Below are positions 16,634-25,123 of a DNA stretch of 43,010 nt, piece after piece. The notes beneath the pieces were generated by a model. That model was not told the DNA's origin and searched no databases. It saw only the letters and a program-made list of their open reading frames with translations. How positions within the stretch are numbered: position 1 is the first letter of the stretch; every line of letters begins with the position of its first letter. Made by a program: the position numbers and the translations under genes. Where the stretch lies: assembly GCA_030837785.1 (NCBI GenBank), contig JAUQYA010000088.1, positions 1-43,010 of the forward strand, written 5' to 3'. The stretch comes from Albidovulum sp. GTDB taxonomy: Bacteria > Pseudomonadota > Alphaproteobacteria > Rhodobacterales > Rhodobacteraceae.

Positions 16634-17727
16634 CCCTTTCGCGCTATATCGCCCGGCGCTTCGCCGTCACCGTCCTGGCAGTCTTCGCCGGCTTTTTCGT
16701 GCTGCTCTACCTCATCGACATGATCGAGGAGATCCGCCGCTTCGCCGACGCCGACATCGGCCTGGCCGCGGCGGCGGAGCTTGCGCTTCTCAACACGCCG
16801 CAGGCGGTCTACCGCATCCTGCCGATGATCCTGATCCTTGCCTCGATCGCGCTTTTCCTCGCGCTGGCGCGGTCTTCGGAACTGGTGGTGATCCGCGCCG
16901 CCGGGCGCTCGGCGCTCAGGATGCTGGTTTCGCCGCTGATCACGACGCTTCTCATCGGGGCCTTTGCGGTGGCCGCGCTGAACCCGATCGTCGCCGGCAC
17001 CGCCAAGCGCTACGAGACGCTCGCCAGCCGCCACCGGCTCGGCGAAGGCAACGTGCTTTCGGTCTCGCGCGATGGGCTTTGGCTCAGGCAGGGCGGGGCG
17101 GAAGGGCAGACGGTGATCCACGCCGCACGGTCGAACCCCGACGGGACGGTGCTTTACGACGCGACCTTCCTCACCTTCGCGGGGCCATCGGGCCCGGTGG
17201 CGCGGGTGGAAGCGGCCGAGGCGCGGCTCGGCGAGGGCGCGTGGCGCCTGACAGAGGCCAAGGAATGGCGGTTCACCACCGGCAGCAACCCCGAACGCGA
17301 GGCCGAAAGCCATGCCACGATGGAGCTTCCCTCGGACCTGACGCCGGACCAGATCCGCGACAGTTTTGGCACGCCGTCGACGATCGCGATCTGGGATCTG
17401 CCGGCCTTCATCGCCGGGCTGGAGCGGGCCGGGTTCTCGGCGCGCAAGCACAGCGTCTGGTTCCAGATGGAGCTGGCGCTGCCGCTTCTCCTGATGGCGA
17501 TGGTGCTGGTCGGCGCCGGCTTCACGATGCGCCACGCCCGGTCCGGCCATACCGGGGTGATGGTGCTTCTCGCCATCGTCTCGGGCTTCGCGATCTTCCT
17601 GCTGCGCAACTTTGCGCAGGTTCTGGGCGAAAACGGCCAGATTCCCGTCCTTCTCGCCGCCTGGAGCCCGCCGGTCGCGGCGATCCTCCTGTCGCTCACG
17701 CTGCTGCTGCATCTGGAGGACGGCTGA
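16630..17727 (+). CDS. lptG: LPS export ABC transporter permease LptG
   Basis: Partner of LptF in the LPS extractor. It has 365 residues with the same plan: MTLSRYIARRFAVTVLAVF at the start, the coupling motif ARSSELVVIRAAGRSALRML (about 81-100), a periplasmic domain, and three C-terminal helices that include FLLRNFAQVLGENGQIP, a stretch typical of LptG. Start and stop overlap lptF and lptD by 4 bp and 1 bp, so the three are translationally coupled. Confidence 0.95.
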   Translation: MTLSRYIARRFAVTVLAVFAGFFVLLYLIDMIEEIRRFADADIGLAAAAELALLNTPQAVYRILPMILILASIALFLALARSSELVVIRAAGRSALRMLVSPLITTLLIGAFAVAALNPIVAGTAKRYETLASRHRLGEGNVLSVSRDGLWLRQGGAEGQTVIHAARSNPDGTVLYDATFLTFAGPSGPVARVEAAEARLGEGAWRLTEAKEWRFTTGSNPEREAESHATMELPSDLTPDQIRDSFGTPSTIAIWDLPAFIAGLERAGFSARKHSVWFQMELALPLLLMAMVLVGAGFTMRHARSGHTGVMVLLAIVSGFAIFLLRNFAQVLGENGQIPVLLAAWSPPVAAILLSLTLLLHLEDG

Positions 17728-19871
17728 TGCGGCGACTGTTCGTTTCGCTCCTGCTCTGGCTCACCGCGGTCGCGGCCCATTCCGCCGACGACGGTCCCGC
17801 GACGCTGGTGGCCGACCGGGTGTTTCTGGCGGCCGACGACACGCTCACCGCCGAGGGCGCGGTGGAGGTCTTCTACAAGGGGGCGCGGCTGACCGCGCAG
17901 CGGATCGTCTATGACGGCGCGACCGAGGAGCTGACGATCGAGGGGCCGATCACGCTGACCGACGGCGCCGGAACGGTGATCCTGGCCGACCAGGCCGAAC
18001 TGTCGCGCGACCTGAGCGAAGGGGTCCTGCGGAGCGCGCGGATGGTGCTCGACGAACAGCTCCAGGTCGCCGCGGACGAGATCGCGCGGTCGAGCGGGCG
18101 CTTCACCCGCGCCTCGCGCGTCGTCGCCTCCTCCTGCCAGGTCTGCCCGTCGAACCCTACGCCGCTGTGGGAAATCCGCGCCCGCCGCGTTCTTCACGAC
18201 CAGGTGGAGCGCCAGCTCTATTTCGACCACGCCCAGTTCCGCGTCGCCGGCATCCCGGTCTTCTACGTTCCGCGCCTCAGGATGCCCGACCCGACGCTGG
18301 AGCGGGCCACGGGCTTTCTCATGCCGCACTTCCGCATGACCACGGCGCTCGGGCCGGGGCTGAAGCTTCCCTATTTCATCGCCATCGGCGACAGCCGCGA
18401 CCTGACGCTGACGCCCTATGTCTCGGCCAGCCGGACCCGCACGCTCGAGTTCCGCTACCGCGAAGCCTATCCCACCGGGACGGTCGAGGTGACGGGCGCC
18501 CTCACCCACGACGACCTCATCCCCGGCAAGACCCGCGGCTATGTCTTCGCCGAGGGCGCCTTCGCGCTTCCCCGCGACTTCCGGCTCGACTTCCGCCTTC
18601 AGGATGTCAGCGACGACGCCTACATCCTCGACTACGGGCTGGACGAGACCGACCTTCTCGAAAGCGGGGTGGAGCTGACGCGGACGCGGCGCAACGAACA
18701 TATCGAGGCGCGCTTCTTCCGCTACTGGTCGATCCGCGCGGGCGACGACAACGCGGTGCTGCCGACAATCGTGGGCGACCTGAGCATCACGCGGCGCTTC
18801 TCGCCCCAACTGATCGGCGGCGAGGCCCAGTTCGAATTCGACCTGCACAGCCACCGGCGGTCGTCGGACGTCTCGACCGACGCGAACGGCGACGGCACCG
18901 TCGACGGCCGCGACGTGGCGCGGGCGAGCGCGGTCGCCGACTGGCGGCGGAGCTGGATCCTGCCCAACGGCATGATCCTCGCGGGCGCGGCCGAGGTGAC
19001 GGCGGATTTCTATTCCATCGGCCAGGACGCGTCCTATCCCGGTACCGTCACCCGCATCCTGCCCGCCGCGGCGGTGGAACTGCGCTGGCCCTGGGTGAAG
19101 GCCGCGACCCGCAGCGGGGCCGCCCATGTGATCGAGCCGGTGGCGCAACTGGTCGTTGCCCCCGACAGCGCCGATGCGGTGCCGAACGAGGACAGCCAGA
19201 TCGTCAACTTCGACGAGGGCAACCTCTTCGCCTTCAGCCGCTTTCCGGGGGCGGATGCGCGCGAGCTTGGAACCCGGCTCAACCTCGGCATGAGCTGGAC
19301 GCGGCTCGACCCTGCGGGCTGGTCGCTCGGGGTCACCGCGGGCCGGGTGATCCGCGCCGATGACCTCGGCCAGTTCTCGACCGCCTCCGGCCTTGACGGC
19401 ACCGTGTCGGACTGGCTCGTCGCGGCGCAGTTCACCGGCGCCGGCGGGCTCGACGTGATGAACCGGATCAGCTTCGACGACGACTTCGACGTCAGCCGCG
19501 AGGAACTGATCATCGGCTACGACGCCGACCGCTACGAGCTTTCGGCAGGCTATCTCTGGCTCGTCGCCGACCCGGCCGAGAACCGCACCCTGCCTACCTC
19601 GGAACTGATCTTCGACGCCGGCTGGGACATCGGGCGAAGCTGGCGCGGATCGCTGACCGGGCGCTATGACTTCGAGGCCCAGCGCGCCACCCGCGCGGCG
19701 CTCGGCGTGGCCTACCGGACCGATTGCGCCACCGTCGATCTTTCCCTCTCGCGTCGCTTCACGTCCTCGACTAGTGTGAAGGCCGACACCGACATCAACC
19801 TGTCGGTCATCCTGCACGGGATCGGCGCGGGGACCGACGGGCGGCGCTACAGGCGAAGCTGCGGGCCGTGA
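17727..19871 (+). CDS. lptD: LPS-assembly outer-membrane protein LptD
   Basis: Outer-membrane beta-barrel that, with LptE, inserts LPS into the outer leaflet. It has 714 residues. A signal peptide (about 1-20, ending AVAAHSA) precedes an OstA-like N-terminal jellyroll (TLVADRVFLAADDTLTAEGAV onward), and the rest is barrel. Cysteines sit at 137 and 140 (SSCQVCP) and at 667 and 712, a spacing that would allow the N- to C-terminal disulfides known in E. coli LptD, although their pairing here is inference. The ATG at 17727 shares one base with the lptG stop, which fixes the start. Confidence 0.95.
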   Translation: MRRLFVSLLLWLTAVAAHSADDGPATLVADRVFLAADDTLTAEGAVEVFYKGARLTAQRIVYDGATEELTIEGPITLTDGAGTVILADQAELSRDLSEGVLRSARMVLDEQLQVAADEIARSSGRFTRASRVVASSCQVCPSNPTPLWEIRARRVLHDQVERQLYFDHAQFRVAGIPVFYVPRLRMPDPTLERATGFLMPHFRMTTALGPGLKLPYFIAIGDSRDLTLTPYVSASRTRTLEFRYREAYPTGTVEVTGALTHDDLIPGKTRGYVFAEGAFALPRDFRLDFRLQDVSDDAYILDYGLDETDLLESGVELTRTRRNEHIEARFFRYWSIRAGDDNAVLPTIVGDLSITRRFSPQLIGGEAQFEFDLHSHRRSSDVSTDANGDGTVDGRDVARASAVADWRRSWILPNGMILAGAAEVTADFYSIGQDASYPGTVTRILPAAAVELRWPWVKAATRSGAAHVIEPVAQLVVAPDSADAVPNEDSQIVNFDEGNLFAFSRFPGADARELGTRLNLGMSWTRLDPAGWSLGVTAGRVIRADDLGQFSTASGLDGTVSDWLVAAQFTGAGGLDVMNRISFDDDFDVSREELIIGYDADRYELSAGYLWLVADPAENRTLPTSELIFDAGWDIGRSWRGSLTGRYDFEAQRATRAALGVAYRTDCATVDLSLSRRFTSSTSVKADTDINLSVILHGIGAGTDGRRYRRSCGP

Positions 19872-19921
19872 ACGGCGAACCCGCGGGATGAACAGAACCG
19901 AGAGCAGACGGACGGCAGACG

Positions 19922-21223
19922 ATGCGCATCACGACCCTGATCCCCCTCGCCCTCGCGGGCCTGACCGCGATCGCGGCGCCGGCCGGCGCCCGGGCGGGCG
20001 AGTTTTCCCCCGCGGTCATCGTCAACGATTCCGCCGTCACCCAGTACGAGCTTGACCAGCGGATGCAGTTCCTGACGATCCTGCGCGCGCCCGGAGACCC
20101 GGCCGCCGAGGCCGAGAAGGGGCTGATCGAGGATCGGCTGAGGATGCAGGCGGCGAAGGCCGCGGGCATCACCCTCAACGACCAGCAGGTCGCCGCGGGC
20201 ATGGCCGAATTCGCCGGCCGCGCCAATCTCGACACCGAACAGTTCGTCCAGGCGATCGGCCAGGCCGGCATCGCGCCCGAGACGTTCCGCGATTTCGTCA
20301 AGGCCGGCCTTGCCTGGCGCGAGACCGTGCGGGCGAGGTTCGACCAGAAGATCGTCATCAGCGAGGCCGAGATCGACCGGGCGCTGTCGGTGCCCGCGCA
20401 GCGCGGCGCGGGGCCGCGGGTGCTGCTGTCGGAAATCCTGATTCCGGCCTCGGGCGGCAGCGCGATCGAGAAGCGCGACTTCGCCGAGGAGCTGGCGAAG
20501 TCGATCGGATCGGAAGCTGCCTTCGCCGCCGCCGCGCGGGCGCATTCGGCCGCGCCGTCGCGTGCCAATGGCGGGCAGGTCGGCTGGGTGCCGGTCACCA
20601 ACCTTCCGCCGCAGGTGCGCCAGGTCATCGCCGGCATGGGCAACGGCCAGGTCAGCCCGCCGATCAACCTCGGCAATGCCATCGCCATCGTGCGGCTGCG
20701 CGGGCTCGAACAGGGCGGCGAGATCGCGCCCGCCAACCTGACCGTGGACTACGCGCAGGTGCTGATCCCCGGCGGCCGCACGCCCGAGGCCCTGGCCGAG
20801 GCCGAGCGCATCCGCGGCGAGGCCGATACCTGCGACGACCTCTACCGCGTCTTCAAGACCGCGCCCGCGGGCACGGTGCTGCGCGAGACGAGCGCGCTGT
20901 CGCAGGTGCCGGGCACGATCGCGGGGGAACTCGCGCGTCTCGACGACAACGAGGTCTCGACCGCGCTGACCTCCGGCAATGCGCTGGTGTTCCTCATGCT
21001 CTGCAAGCGCTCCGCGACGCTCGCCTCCGGGACGGCCCCGGTGGTGGCCGATGCCTCCGCCCCGGCGGGCGATGGAACCCCCGCCGTCGACCCCACGCTT
21101 GGCTTCGGCCAGGGGCCGAGCCGGGCGCAGGTGCGCGAGGAACTGGTCAACCAGCGGCTCGGCGCGCTCGCCGACGGCTGGCTGGCCGAGTTGAAGGCCA
21201 GCGCCATCATCCGCACGCCCTGA
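19922..21223 (+). CDS. surA: Periplasmic peptidyl-prolyl isomerase / chaperone SurA
   Basis: Chaperone for outer-membrane proteins such as LptD, encoded just upstream. The 433-residue precursor has a signal peptide (MRITTLIPLALAGLTAIAAP..., cleavage near residue 25 after ARA). The SurA N-domain starts at about residue 32 (VIVNDSAVTQYELDQR). I can make out one clear parvulin-type domain (about 165-265, with RANGGQVGWVPVTNLPPQ) and a weaker second stretch after it (about 280-385), so one domain may be degenerate. The last helical segment (EELVNQRLGALADGWLAELK) belongs to the N-domain fold. It lies 50 bp after lptD. Confidence 0.9.
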   Translation: MRITTLIPLALAGLTAIAAPAGARAGEFSPAVIVNDSAVTQYELDQRMQFLTILRAPGDPAAEAEKGLIEDRLRMQAAKAAGITLNDQQVAAGMAEFAGRANLDTEQFVQAIGQAGIAPETFRDFVKAGLAWRETVRARFDQKIVISEAEIDRALSVPAQRGAGPRVLLSEILIPASGGSAIEKRDFAEELAKSIGSEAAFAAAARAHSAAPSRANGGQVGWVPVTNLPPQVRQVIAGMGNGQVSPPINLGNAIAIVRLRGLEQGGEIAPANLTVDYAQVLIPGGRTPEALAEAERIRGEADTCDDLYRVFKTAPAGTVLRETSALSQVPGTIAGELARLDDNEVSTALTSGNALVFLMLCKRSATLASGTAPVVADASAPAGDGTPAVDPTLGFGQGPSRAQVREELVNQRLGALADGWLAELKASAIIRTP

Positions 21224-21230
21224 GCCTGCG

Positions 21231-22202
21231 ATGCCCGGCCCGATCGCGCTGAGCTGTGGCGACCCGTCCGGGATCGGCCCCGAGATCGCGGCGAAGGCGC
21301 GGTCACGTCTCGGCGCGGAGTTGCCGTTCTTCTGGATCGGCGATCCGGCGCACCTGCCTCAGGGCACGGTATGGACGGAAATCGCCCGGCCCGCCGACGC
21401 CGCGCGGGTGCCGGGCGAAACCCTGCCGGTGCTGCGCCACGACTTCCCCGCCGCCGCTGTCCCGGGCCGCCCGGCGCCGGAAAACGCCGCCGCGGTGATC
21501 GCCGTCATCGCCCGGGCGGTGGCGCTCTGCATGGCCGGCGAGGCGGCGGCGGTCTGCACCCTGCCGATCCACAAGAAGGCGCTGAAGGACGGCGCCGGCT
21601 TCGCCTTTCCCGGCCATACCGAATACCTCGCCCATCTGGCCGGCGTCGGGCGGGTGGTGATGATGCTGGCCTGCGAGGCCCTGCGCGTCGTGCCGGTGAC
21701 GATCCACATCCCGCTTGCCGCGGTGCCCGGGGCGCTGACGGCCGAATTGCTGGCAGCGACGATCAGGATCGCCCGCGAGGGCCTGATCCGCGATTTCGGG
21801 TTCGAGGAACCCCGGCTCGCGGTCGCCGGGCTCAACCCCCATGCCGGTGAGGGCGGCGCGATGGGGGCAGAGGAGATCCGGCTGATCGCCCCCGTCGTCG
21901 AGGCGCTCAGGACCGAGGGCTTCGCCATCGCCGGGCCGCTCTCCGCCGACACGATGTTCCACCCGGCGGCGCGGGCGCGCTACGACGCGGCGATCTGCAT
22001 GTATCACGACCAGGCGCTGATCCCGATCAAGACGCTCGACTTCGCCGGCGGCGTCAATGTCACGCTCGGCCTGCCCTTCGTGCGCACCTCGCCCGATCAC
22101 GGCACCGCCTTCGACATCGCCGGGCGGGGGATTGCCGACCCGTCGAGCCTGATCGCCGCGCTGAGGATGGCGCGCGAGATGGCACGGAACCGGGCCGGGT
22201 GA
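21231..22202 (+). CDS. pdxA: 4-hydroxythreonine-4-phosphate dehydrogenase
   Basis: NAD-dependent enzyme of the DXP-dependent pyridoxal phosphate pathway. It has 323 residues. It opens IALSCGDPSGIGPEI and shows FPGHTEYLAHLAG (substrate and metal His), LNPHAGEGGAMGAEE and MYHDQALIPIK, followed by GLPFVRTSPDHGTAFDIAG, all PdxA hallmarks with their metal-binding histidines. It starts 7 bp after surA. The surA-pdxA-rsmA order is also found in E. coli and is thus old. Confidence 0.97.
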   Translation: MPGPIALSCGDPSGIGPEIAAKARSRLGAELPFFWIGDPAHLPQGTVWTEIARPADAARVPGETLPVLRHDFPAAAVPGRPAPENAAAVIAVIARAVALCMAGEAAAVCTLPIHKKALKDGAGFAFPGHTEYLAHLAGVGRVVMMLACEALRVVPVTIHIPLAAVPGALTAELLAATIRIAREGLIRDFGFEEPRLAVAGLNPHAGEGGAMGAEEIRLIAPVVEALRTEGFAIAGPLSADTMFHPAARARYDAAICMYHDQALIPIKTLDFAGGVNVTLGLPFVRTSPDHGTAFDIAGRGIADPSSLIAALRMAREMARNRAG

Positions 22203-22254
22203 TGGCGCGCCCGGCATCGGCCGCGGACGGGGGCCGCCTGCCCCCGCGCCCTGC

Positions 22255-22288
22255 GGGCTCCCCCGGGGATATTTGGGCAACGGAGAAG
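22255..22288 (+). repeat. Dispersed intergenic element, copy A (upstream of rsmA)
   Basis: A 34-bp stretch that starts GGGC, passes through CCCCGGGGATATTTG and ends CAACGGAGAAG. It matches 26230-26263 at 27 of 34 positions without gaps. Its purine-rich end (GGAGAAGG) lies about 9 bp before the rsmA ATG and probably serves as the ribosome binding site. Similar GC-box plus ATATTTG sequences recur between genes of Rhodobacteraceae as far as I remember; I know of no assigned function. Confidence 0.6.
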
Positions 22289-22298
22289 GGGCAGGCGC

Positions 22299-23141
22299 AT
22301 GGCCGCGATTGACGGGTTGCCGCCGCTTCGCGAAGTCATCGCGCGCCACGGGCTCGCCGCGAGGAAGGCGCTCGGCCAGAATTTTCTCCTCGACCTTAAC
22401 CTGACGGCGAAGATCGCGCGGACCGCCGGCGATCTTGCGCATTGCGACGTGCTGGAGGTCGGCCCCGGCCCCGGCGGGCTGACCCGGGCGCTTCTGGCCG
22501 AGGGCGCGCGGCATGTGCTCGCGGTCGAGAAGGACGAACGCTGCCTGCCCGCGCTGGCCGAGATCGCCGCCGCCTGGCCCGGCCGGCTCGAGGTGGTGCA
22601 TGGCGATGCGCTGACCGTGGATGCCCCGGCGCGGCTGACGCCGCCGATCCGGGTGGTGGCGAACCTGCCCTACAACGTCGGCACCGAGCTTCTGACCGGA
22701 TGGCTGAGCCCGCCCGCCTGGCCGCCGTTCTGGCAGAGCCTCACGCTGATGTTCCAGAAGGAGGTGGCCGAGCGGATCGTGGCACGGCCGGGATCGAAGG
22801 CCTACGGGCGGCTGGCGATCCTGTCGCAATGGCGGTGCGAGGCGCGGATGGTCATGACCCTGCCGCCCGAGGCCTTCACCCCCGCGCCCAAGGTCCATTC
22901 GGCGGTGGTGCACCTGACCGCGCTCCCCGCCCCGCGCTATCCCGCCGATGCGAAGGTGCTGAACCGGATCGTCGCGGCCGGGTTCAACCAGCGCCGCAAG
23001 ATGCTGAGGGCAAGCCTCAAGGGCATCGCGCCGGATATCGAGGCGAAGCTGCTGGCCGCCGGCATCGCGCCCACCGCGCGCGCCGAGGAGGTGTCGCTGG
23101 AAGCCTTCTGCGCGCTGGCACGGATCGTGGCAGCAGGCTGA
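22299..23141 (+). CDS. rsmA: 16S rRNA dimethyladenosine transferase
   Basis: Dimethylates A1518 and A1519 of 16S rRNA late in 30S assembly (KsgA). It has 280 residues. N-terminal ARKALGQNFLLDLNLTAKI, SAM motif VLEVGPGPGGLTRALL (about 50-65), and catalytic motif NLPYNVGTELL (about 121-131). The C-terminal helical part has AGFNQRRKMLRASLKG, typical of the family. It is separated from pdxA by 96 bp that include the dispersed element. The stop region is duplicated as a 16-bp tandem repeat. Confidence 0.97.
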   Translation: MAAIDGLPPLREVIARHGLAARKALGQNFLLDLNLTAKIARTAGDLAHCDVLEVGPGPGGLTRALLAEGARHVLAVEKDERCLPALAEIAAAWPGRLEVVHGDALTVDAPARLTPPIRVVANLPYNVGTELLTGWLSPPAWPPFWQSLTLMFQKEVAERIVARPGSKAYGRLAILSQWRCEARMVMTLPPEAFTPAPKVHSAVVHLTALPAPRYPADAKVLNRIVAAGFNQRRKMLRASLKGIAPDIEAKLLAAGIAPTARAEEVSLEAFCALARIVAAG

Positions 23142-23164
23142 GGGGGCGGCGGGCTGAGGGGGCG
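23133..23164 (+). repeat. 16-bp tandem repeat across the rsmA stop
   Basis: Two nearly identical copies of a unit containing GGCTGAGGGGGCGG (23133-23148 and 23149-23164), followed by a third partial start (CAGGCTGG). The first copy holds the rsmA TGA and the second repeats that stop downstream. Confidence 0.7.
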
Positions 23165-23193
23165 GCAGGCTGGCGCCCCGTCCCCCCGCCCGA

Positions 23194-23943
23194 TCACTCC
23201 GCCGCGTCGGCCGGAGAGTCCGTGGCCGGAGAGTCCGTGGCCGGAGCGCCCGTGGTCGGAGCGCCCGTGGTCGGGTCCGCATCGGGCGCATCGCCCCGCT
23301 TCTCGCGAGGCTTGCGCGGCCCGCGGGGCTTCTTCGCCGGCGCGGGCGCCGCTTCGGCCTCGGGCTGCGGCAGGTCCGGCATCATCTTGGCCGACCGCAC
23401 CTGCTCCATCCGCGCTTCGGGGGTCTCGACCAGGCCGGGGCCTTCGTCGGCCTCCTCCTCGCGCACCGGGGGTGCGGGCCGCGTCGCCGCCGCCTCGCGC
23501 TCGGGGCGGTCCTCATGCCGCGGGCGGTGCTGCTGGCGGTCACCCCCCTGGCCGCCCCCCTGGCCATTCTGGCCGCCGCTCTGCCCCCAGGGCTGGCCGC
23601 CGCCGTGGCCTTGGCCACCGCTCTGGCCAACCCCCTGACCAACCCCCTGACCGCCCTCGCCCTGCTGGGCCTGGCGCATCTCGTGTTCCCGGCCCAGCTC
23701 GCGCTGCGCCTCGCCCAGCATCCTCGTGTAATGCTCGGCATGCTGGAGGAAATTCTGCTCCGCGACGCGGTCGTTCGAAAGCTGTGCGTCGCGGGCGAGC
23801 ATCAGGTACTTGTCGATGATCTGTTGCGGCGTGCCGCGGACCTTGCCCTCGGGCCCCGAGGAGTCGAAGACCCGGTTGACGATGTTGCCGAGCGTGCGCT
23901 GCCGGTTCGATTTCGAACGCGAACGGGATTTGGATGATCTCAT
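23194..23943 (-). CDS. DUF4167 domain protein with Gly/Gln-rich and Pro/Thr repeat tail
   Basis: A 249-residue basic protein. The N-terminal 15 residues are Arg/Ser/Lys-rich, then the DUF4167 domain (about 16-85) with QRTLGNIVNRVFDSSGPEGKVRG, GTPQQIIDKYLMLARDAQ and NFLQHAEHYTRML. The domain is largely alphaproteobacterial and has no assigned function that I know; the basic start and tail suggest nucleic-acid or ribosome contact, which is inference. Residues about 97-135 are Gly/Gln-rich and low complexity, followed by acidic and basic segments and a 5-residue repeat near the C-terminus. It lies downstream of prmC on the same strand, 267 bp away, with its own candidate promoter. Confidence 0.88.
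   Translation of the reverse strand: MRSSKSRSRSKSNRQRTLGNIVNRVFDSSGPEGKVRGTPQQIIDKYLMLARDAQLSNDRVAEQNFLQHAEHYTRMLGEAQRELGREHEMRQAQQGEGGQGVGQGVGQSGGQGHGGGQPWGQSGGQNGQGGGQGGDRQQHRPRHEDRPEREAAATRPAPPVREEEADEGPGLVETPEARMEQVRSAKMMPDLPQPEAEAAPAPAKKPRGPRKPREKRGDAPDADPTTGAPTTGAPATDSPATDSPADAAE
23209..23275 (-). repeat. 15-bp in-frame tandem repeat in the DUF4167 gene
   Basis: Four full units (23209-23223, 23224-23238, 23239-23253, 23254-23268) and a partial fifth. The first two are identical (GGCCGGAGAGTCCGT), the next two differ at a few bases. On the coding strand they give TTGAP, TTGAP, ATDSP, ATDSP. Changes in copy number would keep the frame. Confidence 0.85.
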
Positions 23944-24088
23944 GTGTTCTTTTATGTCCGAGCCTGTGGCCGTGGTCCTGCCTGCCCCTGTCCGCGTCCG
24001 CCGCCAGCATGCCGGGCGCGGTCGCGAAACGAGTTATTTCCGGGCGAGGCGCGGCGGGCAGTGAAATTCACCGGCCCGTCACGAGGCC

Positions 24089-24117
24089 CTTAATGCATGA
24101 CACGCCGGCCCTGACAA
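24089..24117 (-). promoter_or_regulatory. Candidate promoter for the DUF4167 gene
   Basis: On the minus strand, TTGTCA (complement of 24112-24117) and ATTAAG (complement of 24089-24094) are 17 bp apart. The -35 is one mismatch from consensus; the -10 is weak. It would give a leader of about 140 nt. Confidence 0.35.
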
Positions 24118-24210
24118 GCGAATTCTTCGCGCCTGCGGCGGTTTGCACCTTTTCCGCCGGGAATCGTGCGGAAATGTCACGGCAAGCCGCCGCCCCTTCG
24201 CCATCAAGGA

Positions 24211-25068
24211 TCACGCCGCGCCGCAGCCGCCGGCATCGCCCGGCTTGATCGCGATCACCACCCGGTCGCGCCCGTCGAGGTCGCGCCGGACCTCGGGCTC
24301 GCGAAACCCCTGCGCCACCAGAAGCTCCGCCACGGCGCCTGCCTGCGTCGGCCCGATCTCGACGATCAGCCGCCCGCCCGCCATCAGCCGCGCCCCCGCC
24401 CCCGCCGCGATCGCCCGGTAGGCGCCAAGCCCGTCGCCGCCGGGCGAAAGCGCCCCCCGCGGTTCCCAGTCGCGGACCTCGGGCGCGAGCCCGGCAATCT
24501 CGGCCTCGGCGAGATAGGGCGGGTTCGAGACGATGAGGTCGAAGCGCCCGGCGATTCCGCCGAACCAGTCGGCCCGAAGGAACCGGGCGCGGGACCCGAG
24601 GCCAAGCCGCGCAGCGTTTTCGCGCGCGACGCCCAGGGCGGCCGCGGAGACATCGCTGCCGGTGCCGGTGGCGAAGGGCATGCCCCCGAGGCAGGACAGA
24701 AGGATGCAGCCGGTCCCGGTGCCGAGATCGAGCATCTTGACGAAGGGCCGTTCGAGCGCCGCCGCGACGAGCAGTTCGGTCTCGGGCCGGGGATCGAGCG
24801 TATCGCGCGTCACCCGGAAGGTGTGGCCGAAGAAATCGCGCATGCCGGTGATCTGGCTCACCGGCTCGCGGGCGAGCCGCCGCGCCACGGCCGCCTCGAA
24901 GGCCAGGGCGGCCTCCGGCGCGACGTCCTCGGGCAGGACCAGCGTCACCCGGTCCGGGCCGATCCCGAGCGCATGGGCGAAGAGCCGCCGCGCATCGCGG
25001 GCCGCGCCGTCGATCCCGGCCGCGGAAAGCCGCCGCGTGGCGGCGGCCAGCGTCTCGGCGCCGGTCAT
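24211..25068 (-). CDS. prmC: Release-factor glutamine methyltransferase
   Basis: Methylates the glutamine of the GGQ loop in class 1 release factors, which speeds peptide release. It has 285 residues. An N-terminal helical domain (about 1-90) binds the release factor, followed by SAM motif MLDLGTGTGCILLSCL (about 115-130) and the catalytic NPPY (182-185) in LIVSNPPYLAEAE. It begins 55 bp after its substrate gene prfA, the classical prfA-prmC pair. Confidence 0.96.
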   Translation of the reverse strand: MTGAETLAAATRRLSAAGIDGAARDARRLFAHALGIGPDRVTLVLPEDVAPEAALAFEAAVARRLAREPVSQITGMRDFFGHTFRVTRDTLDPRPETELLVAAALERPFVKMLDLGTGTGCILLSCLGGMPFATGTGSDVSAAALGVARENAARLGLGSRARFLRADWFGGIAGRFDLIVSNPPYLAEAEIAGLAPEVRDWEPRGALSPGGDGLGAYRAIAAGAGARLMAGGRLIVEIGPTQAGAVAELLVAQGFREPEVRRDLDGRDRVVIAIKPGDAGGCGAA

Positions 25069-25123
25069 GCGCGGAGGTCCCGCGCCGCCGGCCGGCGCCG
25101 GGGGCGCGCGGGTGGCAGGCGCC

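Noticed and set aside
15503..17727. Overlapping lptF and lptG as a possible frameshifted single gene
   Set aside because: Each has its own complete set of membrane helices and family motif; the 4-bp overlap is normal coupling.
23209..23275. Regularly spaced short repeats that might suggest a CRISPR array
   Set aside because: Units are contiguous 15-mers without spacers and are in frame within a coding sequence.
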